DNA of 64,000 bases from Eucommia ulmoides (Eukaryota > Streptophyta > Magnoliopsida > Garryales > Eucommiaceae), in the NCBI GenBank assembly GCA_016647705.1, contig CM028329.1, positions 61,583,231-61,647,230 on the forward strand. The letters run 5' to 3'. Below, one piece after another: positions 23,700 through 34,919 of this stretch. Under the pieces are notes generated by a model. The model searched no databases. It saw only the letters and a program-made list of their open reading frames with translations, and was not told where the DNA came from. Every line of letters starts with the position of its first letter. Positions within the stretch are counted from its first letter, which is position 1. The translations under genes and the position numbers were made by a program.

Positions 23700-24956
23700 T
23701 TTTTAAAATTAGTTTTATTAAATGATCGGCTCAGGTCGGACCAGGTTGGACTCCACCCGGTATCCACACCGTTTTTTAAAACTAAAAAATAAAAATGTAA
23801 ATTAATTTTTTTTAATTTAAAAAAAAATAAAAATTGGTGTAAAAGTAATTAATTATTTTGGGTATGTGTAATTTTCCCATGTGATCATTTAATACTTTGT
23901 TTTAACTATTTTTGTGAAATATATTTAATATTTAACGAAAAGTACTTGAGTGAATGAACCCACACCAATTGACTTAAAAGACTCATTTTCCTTTTATATA
24001 ATAATATTATATATATAATAATAATAATAATTTTTTTAAAATTTTATAAGCGGCAAACTTTATTAGCTATCCAATAATTTAAAATTTAAAAAAATAAAAA
24101 GATTGAATTATTTTTTGTAAATAATAATTTTTTAATATTATTTTGTTGAAAAGATGTAAAACAATTATAATATAAGATTTCGGTTAAGAAGGACGAAAAA
24201 TAATTCCGCTACCTAATTTTTGTTCTTTATCCTCGTATATTATATATATATATATATATAAATTTATGATAAAAATTATAATTGTAATTTTAGCGTCTTT
24301 CGTTCGTTTTGCGTCTCCATGCCAACTAAATTGATGAAGGATTTTTATCGGCGCATATTATATATATGTAGAGTATGTGTTATTTAGGGGGTAATCCATT
24401 GGTGCTAAGCATGCGAGCCTAAACTCATCTGATGAAAACTGAAAGTATTGGTCGGTACCCGAGGTAGCTATTAACGACATGAAGATATCGAGTAGTAAAC
24501 CTTAATCGTAGCTAGGGGTTTGACTTCACTATTAATCCATCCTCGGGATTATCGAGGATAGCTCTGTACTATTCCGATTTGTTCGCAATATATGGAATTG
24601 ACAGTTATAATTTAGATATAACAGTTCATTACTCCCATATCCCTCTAAACCCGGATTATTGAAGAGAATTAACCAAGATTTATGAAAAACTCACCAAATA
24701 GGCCTTTTATCTCCTATAATACTACCAACGGAGGTCTAGCCAGATATATTTGCTATTTTTCTAGTCGTCTGTTTGTCAAATTTTTTTGAGAAACACTCTA
24801 CTGATTCTTATCCCGGAAATACAACTCCAACAATGCCCACCTGTGTATGCATTATTTTGCAATAACTCAAAATCAAATAAAATCACGTTCCGAGTCTCAA
24901 GAACCATTTATAATGATTCAATTTTTTCATCGATCTTTATTTTCCACCAAAACTAA
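23700..24956. other. intergenic, no gene
   Basis: Very AT-rich, with a (TA)n microsatellite at 24239-24262. The segment 24380-24830 is less biased and may be an old insertion, but it has no frame or repeat ends I can recognise. Confidence 0.4.
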
Positions 24957-25294
24957 GGGTGCGTTTGGATGAGTGGAAAATGAATGGAAAAAAAAAAAAA
25001 AAAACTTTGTTTGGTTGGATGAAAAATAAGAAGGAAAAAACACAATTTTCGAGATAATTGTGATGTAAAATGAATAAAATTACAATTATATCCTTGATAC
25101 TATAATTATTAATTTATTTTTATAATATATGAGGGTAAAATAGTAAAAATTACATTAAAGTAAATTATTTTTTCTCCTTTCATTTTTTTTCCTAACCCAA
25201 ATACTATAAAAATGTATTTTTTTTTAAATAAATAAAAATATTATCCTCTTATTTTTTTTTATTTTTTTTTTCATCATTTCAACCAAACAGACCC
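24957..25294. mobile_element. PIF/Harbinger-like MITE, 338 bp
   Basis: The ends GGGTGCGTTTGGATGA and TTTCAACCAAACAGACCC are imperfect inverted copies. They are flanked by the direct repeat TAA at 24954-24956 and 25295-25297. The interior is AT-rich and non-coding. Confidence 0.8.
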
Positions 25295-25297
25295 TAA

Positions 25298-25952
25298 AGA
25301 AGGATCACCATGCAACCAGCAAAAATAGTGTGGACTATTATTAAAATAGTTAAAAATACGAGGGGTGTATCTGTAAATAAGTGAAGTACTTTATGTACTG
25401 TCCCTTTCATTATTATACGTGGCAAACAGATCATCGAGATGCTCTGACAAACCGGGTCAAACGGGTAACCCGTTAAGCCGCTCCGAAAATCATGGCATCG
25501 GTGGACTTAGTTCGTACGTGTGAAGCACGCTCTCGAGATGAGCGTGGGGGTTGAGGGTGGGGGCACTGAATAAATAACTGTGCACGTTCATTTATACTGA
25601 CAACCCTCCATAGTGACGCGATTTACGTTGGATTTTCGTATTTATTGTCCCGTTTTGACCGTCTTCGCACGGTACATATTATTAAGGCAATTTTTTATTT
25701 TTTTTTTAACGGTGCCAAAATTTCAAAAATAATTTTTTAAAAATTATTTCATGTGTAAAAAAATTAGGAAAAATTGGTGATTTTTTTTTTTTTTTTTTAA
25801 AGTTTAATTGGTGAAAAATCCTATTGTGTTATTAAATTTTGATTTGGTCCTTTAAGTTAGATTCCATTTGTGTTTTAATCCCGCATTACAAGAATTATAA
25901 GAATATTGCAGGAATTGTAGGGAGTCTTTTAGTGGTACATTCGATTTTTATA
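25298..25952. other. intergenic, no gene
   Basis: Nothing recognisable. The block 25430-25670 is less AT-rich but has no long frame. Confidence 0.4.
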
Positions 25953-26395
25953 GTAAATTCTGTTACATGTAACTAATGTTAGTTACAATTTCATAATTGT
26001 TGCTTTTCACACATATTTAAAATGTTAGTTACAATTTCATAATTGTTACTTTTCACACATATTTAACATTTTTAGTTACATGTGTTTATATAATATTAGT
26101 TACATGTTAAAATTATATATATATATGTATAATATTTTGTAACGTTATTGAAAAAATATTAAATTTTTTAATTACATATAAGAGACATGTAACTAAAAAG
26201 TTACATATTATTGAAATATGTAATTAAAAAATATCAAACTTTTTAGTTACATATCAGAGACATATGACTAAAAAATTACATATTATTGGAATATGTAACT
26301 GAAAAAAATAAAAAATAAAAAAAATTAGTTACCTGTAACTAATACAGTAATATTACACAGAAAGTAGTTACATGTAACTAACGCGTGGTTATCAC
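25953..26395. repeat. TAGTTACATGTAACTA palindromic repeat cluster
   Basis: The palindrome GTTACATGTAAC and its variants occur at both ends (25970 and 26370), with GTTACCTGTAAC at 26332 and many half-sites between. A 47-bp unit starting ATGTTAGTTACAATTTC is duplicated in tandem at about 25976-26069. It may be a foldback element, but no target duplication was identified. Confidence 0.5.
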
Positions 26396-26479
26396 GTGAG
26401 TAAGCTTTCCACCTTTTTAAAAGAGATGAGACTAAATCAAAAGTTTTTACCGCATGTATAACTTTTGACTAATTAGAGC

Positions 26480-26900
26480 TTAAATGTAGGACCTTCCATC
26501 CATTGTCCCAAAAAATTATTGTTACAGGACTCCATAAAATAGTGTTTTTATGGGATGAGACTTTTGGGTAAATTTTTCTATTATTATTAATGGTCATTTC
26601 TAAAGTACAACCTGTGAAAATTACAAATATGTAATAAAGAAGTTATAAGATTTTAAATGAACTTGTAACTTTTTGAAAAAAAACTTGACTTGCAATTTCT
26701 TTAGAACGAGTTTGTAACTTTCGTGGCTATATACATGTATGTATCAATACATTTTTTCCATTGTAAATTCTCTCTAGAAAAAATTACAAGTTCATTCCAT
26801 AGAAGTTGTAAGAATTGCAAGTTCTTAAATGAACTTACAATTTTTTGAGGGGGAACTTGTAACTGGAAAAATGTATCGATATATAGATGTATTGTAGTCT
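26480..26900. repeat. unclassified dispersed repeat (CTCCATAAA family)
   Basis: It contains ACAGGACTCCATAAAATAG...TTTTTATGGGATGAGA and, next to it, inverted pairs of TGAACTTGTAAC / GTTACAAGTTC type. Similar blocks recur at 29780-30040 and 50700-50810. No coding potential is seen. Confidence 0.5.
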
Positions 26901-28394
26901 ATTCCTAAATTTTATTTGTAGTTTAACGGTTATGTAGTGCGTCTTTTAAATTAATTTTTATTTGTATATTGATCTCTTATGTGTTTGTATAATATTAGCT
27001 AGTTACATATACATATATAATATTAATTATAAGTTACAAATTACATGTAATATAGTTACATGTACTTGTATAATATTTGTTATATCTAGTAAATATTTTA
27101 CATAGAAAATATATATATGTAACTGTAAAAATGCAGTGCGTGTATTTGATATTTCGTTTTTTTAATCCAAGGAGCTAAAATACAAGACTTGCCACAAAAA
27201 TACTAAAAAAATTATAATTATTATTTTAGTATTTTAAGTCAAAATTAAAATTTTAATAGACGTGTTATTTGCTATGTGAAAATAGTATCACAAGTGCAAA
27301 TCTAATGAAAAATTTTAAAAAAATACTGTTGGAGTTAGTTCTGATAGTTATCAAACAAAAAAAATATATATTTTTTTTAAAAATAGGTGTTTAATTTGAG
27401 TTGCCTTAGTTTATAATTTAATTTGAGTTAATTTATATTTAAGTTGGTCTAATTTATTTAATTAATTTAAACATATAAATTCATAATTTAATCATTAATT
27501 TGATACATGTATATATATATATATATATAAAATACTAATTCAAATTTAAACTAAATAAAAAAATGAAAAAATTAGATTTAAAAAATCGGGATTACGAGAG
27601 ACAATTGCTCGTCTCATCGAGATTGAAGCTCAATCACGTGACTACCAGTTGATTAGCTGAGAAAATAAGTTTAATCAAGCCTTGATCGACCTACAAAGTC
27701 AATGAGCAACCGAATTCTCCCTTAACGACTTGTAGACGTACAACCAAGCGATTCCTCCATTGCCAGAATAGCATGCGAACATACGAGGACAAGAGTAGGG
27801 GAAGCCCTCAGACACCAAACCCATCTCCCCGTCACCACGGAGCACTCCTACCAATATTACCTTGGACTGTCGTTGAACAATAATGACCTTCTCTTCTTCA
27901 ACTCGAGACATGGCTTCTCAGCACAGATCCACCCAGTCCTTTGTAAATATATAAAGACATATTTTAACATTTTACCGTATTTATTTTGTCTTTTCTTAAG
28001 ACTCATTATCCCGTTAAATTATCTTTTAAATAATCACACACATTTAGTGCATCAAAGTTGTTACTACGTATTTAATTAGGGTTTATAGTTGTTAGTATAT
28101 ATTTAATTAGGATCTCAATAAACGTTGGCCGTTGGATTGCTATATGTTGATGAACAAGAAAACCAAGGGTGTAGAATTAAGCGTTTTAGCATCACGAGTG
28201 TAGAGAATCAAAACCCCAACATTTCCCTTTATTTTTCGTTTTCCCCAACATATCCCGTGTCTAAAGTCTTGTCTTTTACGTCGAGGACATCAAATCCAGG
28301 GGTAAATTAGTAAAATCGTCGTGGGCCCCATGTGCTGTGGCGAACTCCAAGAAAGACTGGGCCTGGATTTGGGCTCAATCCTCGGGCCAATCCA
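26901..28394. other. intergenic, one degenerate coding-like patch
   Basis: It is AT-rich except for 27585-27930, which has balanced composition and short interrupted frames on both strands. That patch could be a decayed retroelement or gene fragment. I could not match it to any family. Confidence 0.35.
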
Positions 28395-29064
28395 AATTAT
28401 ATATACTTTTTCAAACTACGTGGATCCTGAAATTTGTCAAATTGTATATTTTATCGTTCAAATTTTATATTTATTTTAATTTTGTAAAATTAAAATTATT
28501 GACAACGATATTGGATGAAAAATGGTTATGCTCAACACGTTTTTTTTTTTTTTTTTTTTTTACACGGTAAGGTAAGGTGTGTCCGGGTCAGCTTAAGTAC
28601 ACCTTGACTAGTAATTTCACTGGGCGATCTTGAGGGTATACTTCCCTCATATCGGTCCGGTGCATTCATGATTAAATTTAAGATTTAATTCCTGAAGTAT
28701 TTTTCAGGAGAGTCGAACCCTGATTGACAAGGAAAGAGCACACATCCCCTTGCCAACTAGACTAACACCACTTAGGTAACACGTGGTCTTCTAATAGAGA
28801 CATTTTCGTCATTTTATTACTCCAATAAATTCCCTAATAATGGTTTAAACTTCTCTTTTTTATTCTTCAGATCAATTGTTATTACGGACACGTCAAGGAA
28901 AAAATATTTTAGATTCAGTGAATTGGTGAGGTGACAAAAATATCTCTATTAGAAGGTCATGTGGACGGACAACACAATATGTTTTTCGCCCAAAATCATT
29001 AAAAATATTTTTATTTTGTGGGATTTGTGCGGGATTGAAACAAATGTGAAATTTGAGAAAGTAA
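28395..29064. repeat. long foldback repeat, copy 2, carrying a SINE
   Basis: The left arm (28395-28540) and right portion (28785-29064) belong to the same hairpin family as 48968-49410. Shared blocks include GTGGTCTTCTAATAG, CAAAATCATTAAAAATATT and GGGATTGAAACAAATGTGAAATTTG. It is split by the SINE at 28541-28777, and a MITE replaces its right end at 29065. Confidence 0.65.
28541..28777 (-). mobile_element. tRNA-derived SINE, complete
   Basis: On the minus strand the element starts near GTGTTAGTCTAGTTGGCAAG, which resembles a tRNA A box. It then has a B-box-like GGGTTCGACTCTCC and ends in a poly-A tail (20 T on the plus strand from 28541). A 7-bp direct repeat AACACGT flanks it at 28534-28540 and 28778-28784. 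Related copies are at 34400, 48007 and within 13812-14275. Confidence 0.82.
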
Positions 29065-29581
29065 GGCCCTGTTTGGTAACCGTTTCTATTCCAGAAATTC
29101 TCATCCTATTCCCAGATTTTTGGGAATTCTGTTTGAGAATAGCGTTTGATAATTTTTGTTTCCGTTTCCATTTCATTCCCATTTGAGAATTGTGCCCACT
29201 TTTTTCTTAAGAAATGAGAAACAAAAAAAAGTTGTTTCTCATTATTCCCATTCCATTCCCAAAACACATTGTCACTGTTCACCCGTCGGCAGATCACCGT
29301 CCGTCGCCGTTTGCCGCCGTCTGCCGGCCACCGTTGCCGGCCGCCGCCGCCGCTGGCCGGCCGGTGACGGCACCACCGTTAGGCCAAAACAGAAGAAAAA
29401 AAAAATAAAAAATTTTAGGATAAAATCGTTACCAAACAAAATTCTCTTCTCAAAACAAAAAAAAAATTATCATTACCAAACGTGATTCTACTTCCAAGAA
29501 GAAAACAAAATTTCTATCCCATCCCATCCCATTTCTATCCCACTACTGGAATGAAAACAGAAACGGTTACCAAACGCCACC
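29065..29581. mobile_element. PIF/Harbinger-like MITE with GC-rich core
   Basis: The left end GGCCCTGTTTGGTAACCGTTTC and the right end GAAACGGTTACCAAACGCCACC are near-perfect inverted repeats. TAA precedes the left end, but CAT follows the right, so the duplication is not intact. A CCG/GCC-rich block (29285-29380) lies about 200 bp from the right end, as in the element at 3566. Confidence 0.82.
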
Positions 29582-30118
29582 CATACAACTAAGTGAGCCT
29601 TTTGCAAAAGATTTGGATGAAAACCTTTTGTAGCAATTTACATAAACCACCCCCACCTTTTGTCCCCTTTTTCAATTTCTCCCTCTCTCATTATAATAAA
29701 AAAGAATATCCCAATTTCTAAAGCATAATCCATGGGTGTAAAGTGAAAAGGACACAAACTTTGTATGTTTTTTTATAAAATTTATAAGTGCTTCTGCGAC
29801 GGTAGAGCTCGCGAAACTTACAAGATCGATCTAAAGAAATTACAAGATTTTAAACGAACTTATAATTTTTCGGAAAAAACTTGTAACCTGTAAAGTTACA
29901 AGTTCTCAGACGAACTTGTAACTTCAGTGGAATAACTTGTGACTTATTTAGATTATCTCATGTGTAAAAAAATCGCTGTTACAGGACTCCATAAAGTGAT
30001 ATTTTTATGGGATAAAATATTTGGGAGAATTTTTTTAATTTTTTTTATTCCTTTCAACAAAGTAATGAAACAAAATAAAAGAATTTAATCAAATTTCCAA
30101 TAATGATACACACACATA

Positions 30119-30154
<36 letters not shown>

Positions 30155-30343
30155 AGTTTTAGTTGATGGGAACCTCTGTATTTGGAGAGCAACTTTAATT
30201 GACTTTATCCATAGATTAGACAGGGGGGAGAGGGCAATTAAAAAATGCTTATATTCCTTTTCAATTATATGTTTTTAATAATTTTTTTATTATAAATTTA
30301 TAACAACTGAATAATCACTCTTATGATACTAAGAGAGCACTGA
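29582..30343. repeat. dispersed repeat copy and microsatellite, no gene
   Basis: 29780-30040 repeats the CTCCATAAA family seen at 26480 (ACAGGACTCCATAAAGTGAT, and GTTACAAGTTC / GAACTTGTAAC inverted pairs). A (GT)n(TA)n microsatellite is at 30114-30153. Nothing else is recognisable. Confidence 0.5.
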
Positions 30344-32197
30344 GGGGTTTTGACATTTTATACTCCTAAAATCTCATCATTATTGTACTTTGGTCCCTAT
30401 AAGGTTTAAGTTGAACACGACCGGCCTGAAGTTTCGTAATGATCCAACTTTTGTCTACGTCAATGGTTGCATTTAGGGGTGTAAATCGGTCGGTTTCCAT
30501 GGGTGGTAACTTCTGTTCAGGTTTTGACTGAAGATGGATCGAGTCATAGGTGCTTTTGTGCGTTGTTGAATGCACTATAAGATCAGTGTATGTGCCTTTC
30601 TTAATACTAATTGGTTTTAGGATGAGTAGTAGCGTTTGGGGTCTTATAATAACTAAACCCGTGTACCTTTCGTCGTTTAATTTTAGGTCGGTTCAAATTG
30701 AGTTGCATCTATTTTTTAAGGGAGCTAACCTGCACGTTTTCTTCTACTCTGGTTAGGCGGACGAGACAGTATGATGCTTTTCCCACACACGTAGATGCAT
30801 TGCAGTTTTGGATGGGAAATCGTTACCTACTGTGCATTCAACTATTTTTAAGATGACTTTATGAACATTTTTATTCTTTCGATGTGCATCCAACTATTTT
30901 TAAGATGACTTTATGCACATTTTTATTCTTTTCTCTTGGCCTTTATATCTATATTTTTGACTTCTAAGATTTTGTGTAAGAATGAGAATGAGAGGAGGAC
31001 CTCTGAATTTTTTTTGCACGTTTTTGTTTTGGGACTTTTGAGTTTTTATTTAAGGGAGATAACCTGTGCGTTTTCTTCTACTCTAGTCGGGCAGACGACT
31101 ATGGAATTGGAGTTTTTTCCACACCAGTAGTTGCATTACGATTTTGGATAGCAAATCGTCACCTGCCATACACCCAATTATTTTTAAGAGGATCTTAAGG
31201 ACATTTTCATTATATTCTCTTGGCCTTTATATCTATATTTTTTACTTTTGATTTCTGTGTTTTTGTGTAAGAAGCAGAATAGGAGGAGGGAAAAGAGGCG
31301 AATGAAAATACCCATAAAAACCCTTAAAAACAATCACATGCATGAAAAATGATTATTTTCTATTCAAAATTGTAACGGAAATAATGACTTGAACTGTAGT
31401 GGAATTATATTTTTTTTACTTATGAGTATTTGTGTGGGAAGGATAATGACAGGAAAGATAAAAGAGGCTGAAAAATGCCCATAAAGTTTTTTAAAAACAG
31501 TCAGATGCACAGAAAATGATTCTTTTCTGTCCAATATTATAACGGAAATAATGATTTAAATTGTAGTGGGATTATATTTTTGACTTCTGAGTATTTGTAT
31601 AGGAAGGAGAATAAGAAAAGGGAAAAGAGAAGACTGAAAATATCTATAAAGTTTCTTAAATATAGTCACATGCATGAAAAATGACTATTTCCTGTCCAAA
31701 ACTGTAACGAGAATAAAGACTTGAACTGTAGTGGGACGAACTATGTTTCGATTGAAACCATGGGGACGAAAGTGAGATTTTGTCCAAACTTCAAAGGTAC
31801 AAATTATCAAAAACCCCATGGAACACTAAAAAGTACATGGATCAATGAAAAGAGCAAGACTAGATTTTTTGTTAGGGTGGGGGGAAAGAATAATGAAAAC
31901 ACGCACCGAAAATAATCGCGAGATAAAGACTTGAACTGTAGTGATATTATATTTTTGACTTCTGAGTATCTGTGTAAGAAGGAGAATAAGAAGAAGGAGA
32001 AGAGGAGACTGAAAATATCCATAAAAATTCTTAAAAATAGTCACATGTATGAAAAATGACTATTTCCTGTTCAAAACTGTAACGGGAATAATGACTTGAA
32101 CTGTAATGGAATGATCTATATTCCGATCGATTGAAACCATGGGGACGTAAGTGAGATTTTGGTCAAACTTGAAAGGTAAAAATTATCAAAAACCCCC
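30344..32197. mobile_element. GACACTTTG-end element, internally amplified
   Basis: It begins GGGGTTTTGACATTTTATACTCC and has two successive right ends of the type TACAAATTATCAAAAACCCC, at 31817 and 32197. The interior is made of repeated modules: CTATTTTTAAGATGACTTTATG occurs twice near 30840-30920, and units of about 190 bp around GTAACG.GAATAA.GACTTGAACTGTAGTG recur from 31330 to 32110. It has no coding capacity; short frames are repeat artefacts. Confidence 0.6.
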
Positions 32198-32280
32198 ATA
32201 GAACACTAAAAAGTACATGGATCAATGAAAAGAGCAAGACTATATTTTTTTTGGGGGAAAAGAATAATGAAAACATGATC
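31560..32280. repeat. direct duplication, period about 379 bp
   Basis: The segment with TTGAAACCATGGGGACG, CCC.ATGGAACACTAAAAAGTA and GATCAATGAAAAGAGCAAG occurs at about 31750-31910 and again at about 32130-32280. It is very similar and in the same orientation, so one end of the element above has been duplicated along with its flank. Confidence 0.75.
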
Positions 32281-32559
32281 AGCTTTAGTTTCATTTTTCC
32301 AAGGCGTGTTAACCCACGACAAAAACTGAAGAGGGTTTTAATTAAATCCCACTTTCCAAAAATCCAAACACAAAACTTAAAATAAACAGTCAAAACATCC
32401 AAAACTAGAGAGAGAAAGAGAGAGTGGAGTTAAACGAGAAGGTGCTTTGTTCAAGGGTTTATAGGTTTTGACACTTTGTACCCCCTGAATTGTTATCAAA
32501 ATCTCACTTTTGATCTCCATGGTTTCAATTTGAACATATAACACCTTGAAGTTTGCTAA

Positions 32560-32980
32560 GTTAGTGTTTTTTCGTTTCTACTTCCAATAAACTGGGATGA
32601 GATGGGATGGGATGAAAATTCAATTTCCGTTCTGGCATATTCCAAAAGTAGAAACATGTTCCGTTTCTTTTAATTTATGAGAATAGAAACAGAAAACATA
32701 TTTGGTTGCAACATTTGTTCTTTTTGGCGATCGACAGAGTGGTTGTGGTCAGCAAGGTGATGGTGGTCGATAGGATAGTAAGAGGAATAGTTTGTAGGAG
32801 TAAATAAGAATTAATATTTTTTTTTTCTCGGACTTTTGGGGAATTAAAAAAATAGTCTCAAATTACTCCAAAAATTGTGGGAATATAAATATATTTACCA
32901 AACGTGTTTCTGTAAATTAATATAAAAATTTTGGGAGCGGGAACATGAATCAAGAAATAGAAACAATAACCAAACGGGCC
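32560..32980. mobile_element. nested Harbinger-like MITE
   Basis: The right end GAAACAATAACCAAACGGGCC matches the family terminus. The left end is more diverged (GTTAGTGTTTTTTCGTTTC). TAA occurs on both sides, at 32557-32559 and 32981-32983, and joining the flanks restores the host repeat, which supports a precise insertion. Confidence 0.75.
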
Positions 32981-33129
32981 TAATCATTCCACTACAATCC
33001 TAATCATTATTCCCATTACGATTTTGAACAAAAAAGTCACATGCCATATACATCTCACTATTATTAAGAAGTTTTATGGACAATTTCAACCTCCTTTCTA
33101 CCAAAATACTATAAAAATATACTTATAAC

Positions 33130-33136
33130 ATATTTA

Positions 33137-33169
<33 letters not shown>

Positions 33170-33238
33170 AGCGGTTCGACCCTTTCGCATAGCGAAAATT
33201 TTGTAGCACCGGACTGCCATTAATATATATATATATAC

Positions 33239-33263
<25 letters not shown>
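33130..33263. repeat. duplicated TA/GA compound microsatellite
   Basis: Two (TA)n followed by (GA)n tracts at about 33137-33170 and 33224-33263 are separated by a 50-bp unique spacer. They are probably a local duplication. Confidence 0.7.
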
Positions 33264-33269
<6 letters not shown>

Positions 33270-33845
33270 AAATTTATATGGTAAAAAGGAAGATATTAAA
33301 AATGCCCCTAAAATCTCTTTAAAAATAATTGTGTATACAACAGTTAACTATTTGTTCGTCCGAGAGTGTGAAGTGGTTATTGATTTTGATTAAAGTAGGA
33401 TGATTGCAAAACTTCAACGTGTTGTGTGATTGATTTGGATTGAAGTAGGATGATTACGGAACTTCAACGTGTTGTGTGTTCAAATTAAAAGTATAAGGAC
33501 CAAAGTGAAATAATGGTCAAATATCAGGGGTACAAAATATCAAAACCCCCAAGACTAATCTCTTTAATGGAGAAGAGGGCAATACCAAGAAAGCAAAACA
33601 TATTAATTTTTAACTCCCTCGTCATGGTACTTGAGGCAGCATTAAATCTCAGCTTTTCAATAATTAAAAAATATGTGGTTCCTTAAACCTATATACACAC
33701 ATATACATATATACACGCACATATATATATTAAACAATTGGAGACAAACAAACGAGACCTATCAAATCTAACTTTGATACCATGTTAGGAGGTTCCGATT
33801 TCTAATAGGGTTCAGCACGTGACCTTTTAATTTGACTTCACAAAA

Positions 33846-34118
33846 CCTAAAATATTTTTTCCCAACAACGCTTTAGACCTCTAATTTTGCAACAAATTGT
33901 AGTTTGGAAAAGGTTAAAACTGTCTTAGGGGTAATAGAATAATAAAACGATAAAAATATCCTCATTAAGAGACCAAACCAGGTGCTTAGTGCAACCTTTT
34001 TTCTATCCATAATCATTGATAACATTTGTACTTTTTGCGGGGAACGAATAAATGTGAAATTTGAAGAGACTAAATGTGTAATTTAACAAATCTTAGGGTC
34101 CACATAGATAACCACCAC
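33846..34118. repeat. foldback family, right arm only
   Basis: It carries the family blocks ATATCCTCATTAAGAGACCA, GTGAAATTTGAAGAGACTAAATG and TTAGGGTCCACATAGATAACC. No left arm is present nearby, so this is a half element. Upstream at 33770-33795, GATACCATGTTAGGAGG read in reverse resembles an LTR/primer-site junction, but nothing else supports it. Confidence 0.55.
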
Positions 34119-34399
34119 CCCATACTCGTACTTTAGGCACGAAAAACATAATATTCCCTTAATTTGGAGGGGGAAAAAAGCTTAATAGACAAAAGCACAA
34201 AGGGCAGCAAAAAATGTCATTTTCTTACCCAACAAAAAGCTTATTAGTGAAGACAAAGCACCAAAACACAGCAAAAATGTCATCTTCTTCAAAAGAGAAC
34301 TTTAAATAAAAAGACAGCTCAAACACACAGCTAAAATGGCATTATTCAAATTGTTGCAGGAAAAAAGAAGGTTTATAGTACTACTACTTCTTCCTCCTG

Positions 34400-34615
34400 T
34401 TTTTTTTTTTTTTTTTTTTTTTTTAATGTCTGGGCCAGTTTACGTGCACCTCGACTAATCATCTCATCGGGCTATTTTAAGAGCGCACTCCTCCACATTG
34501 GCCTAGTGCATTCAGGATTAAATTCTCGGAGTGTTCCATAGAAAATTTGAACCTTGGTTGACAAGGAAAGAATACATTTTCCCTTACCAACCGAACTAAT
34601 ACCTCTTGGGTATAA
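34400..34615 (-). mobile_element. tRNA-derived SINE
   Basis: A 25-base T run (poly-A tail on the minus strand) is followed by the same body as the SINE at 28541 (GTGCACCTCGACTAATCATC, GTGCATTCAGGATTAAATT, GGTTGACAAGGAAAG). It ends at the tRNA-like head near CCGAACTAATACCTCTTGG. No clear target duplication was found. Confidence 0.78.
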
Positions 34616-34919
34616 TTCTTCTTATATTACTGAATAAAATGACATGACAGGGTGCCGGTTTATAAATTTATAATAGAAGAGTAATTAACACAAAATACAA
34701 GCATTTATTTCAATAAACATCGAAATTTAAACAGAAAATTATCGTACTTCTCGCAATATTTATCGGAAAAACAGACACAGAAGCCCTAAATGATACAAAT
34801 GCTCAAAGTAGCCATGGATAGATGAGAAGACATCAGGCTAATTCAGCATGCTTTTTCATGACAAAACTCTTCAATAAATATGAAATCGGGTAAGGAAACA
34901 TAAGGTGCACGAAAAGCAA

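Larger units (their letters stand above)
32462..33550. mobile_element. GACACTTTG-end element interrupted by a MITE
   Basis: The left end GGTTTTGACACTTTGTACCCCC and the right end GGGGTACAAAATATCAAAACCCCC are inverted copies. The body resumes after the Harbinger-like MITE at 32560-32980 with TCATTCCACTACAATCC, the expected continuation of the family. A later part contains two (TA)n(GA)n microsatellites (33130-33263) and a duplicated CGTGTTGTGTG block. Confidence 0.72.

Noticed and set aside
23730..23752. TCGGACCAGG resembling the start of miR166
   Set aside because: Only the first ten bases agree, the rest differs, and no star strand or foldback of the right size is present.
27699..27911. Possible gene fragment on the minus strand
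   Set aside because: The 70-residue frame matches nothing I know and neighbouring frames are broken; kept only as a degenerate patch.
33770..33800. LTR and primer-site junction (reverse of GATACCATGTTAGGAGG)
   Set aside because: A single short match with no LTR pair, polyprotein or target duplication.
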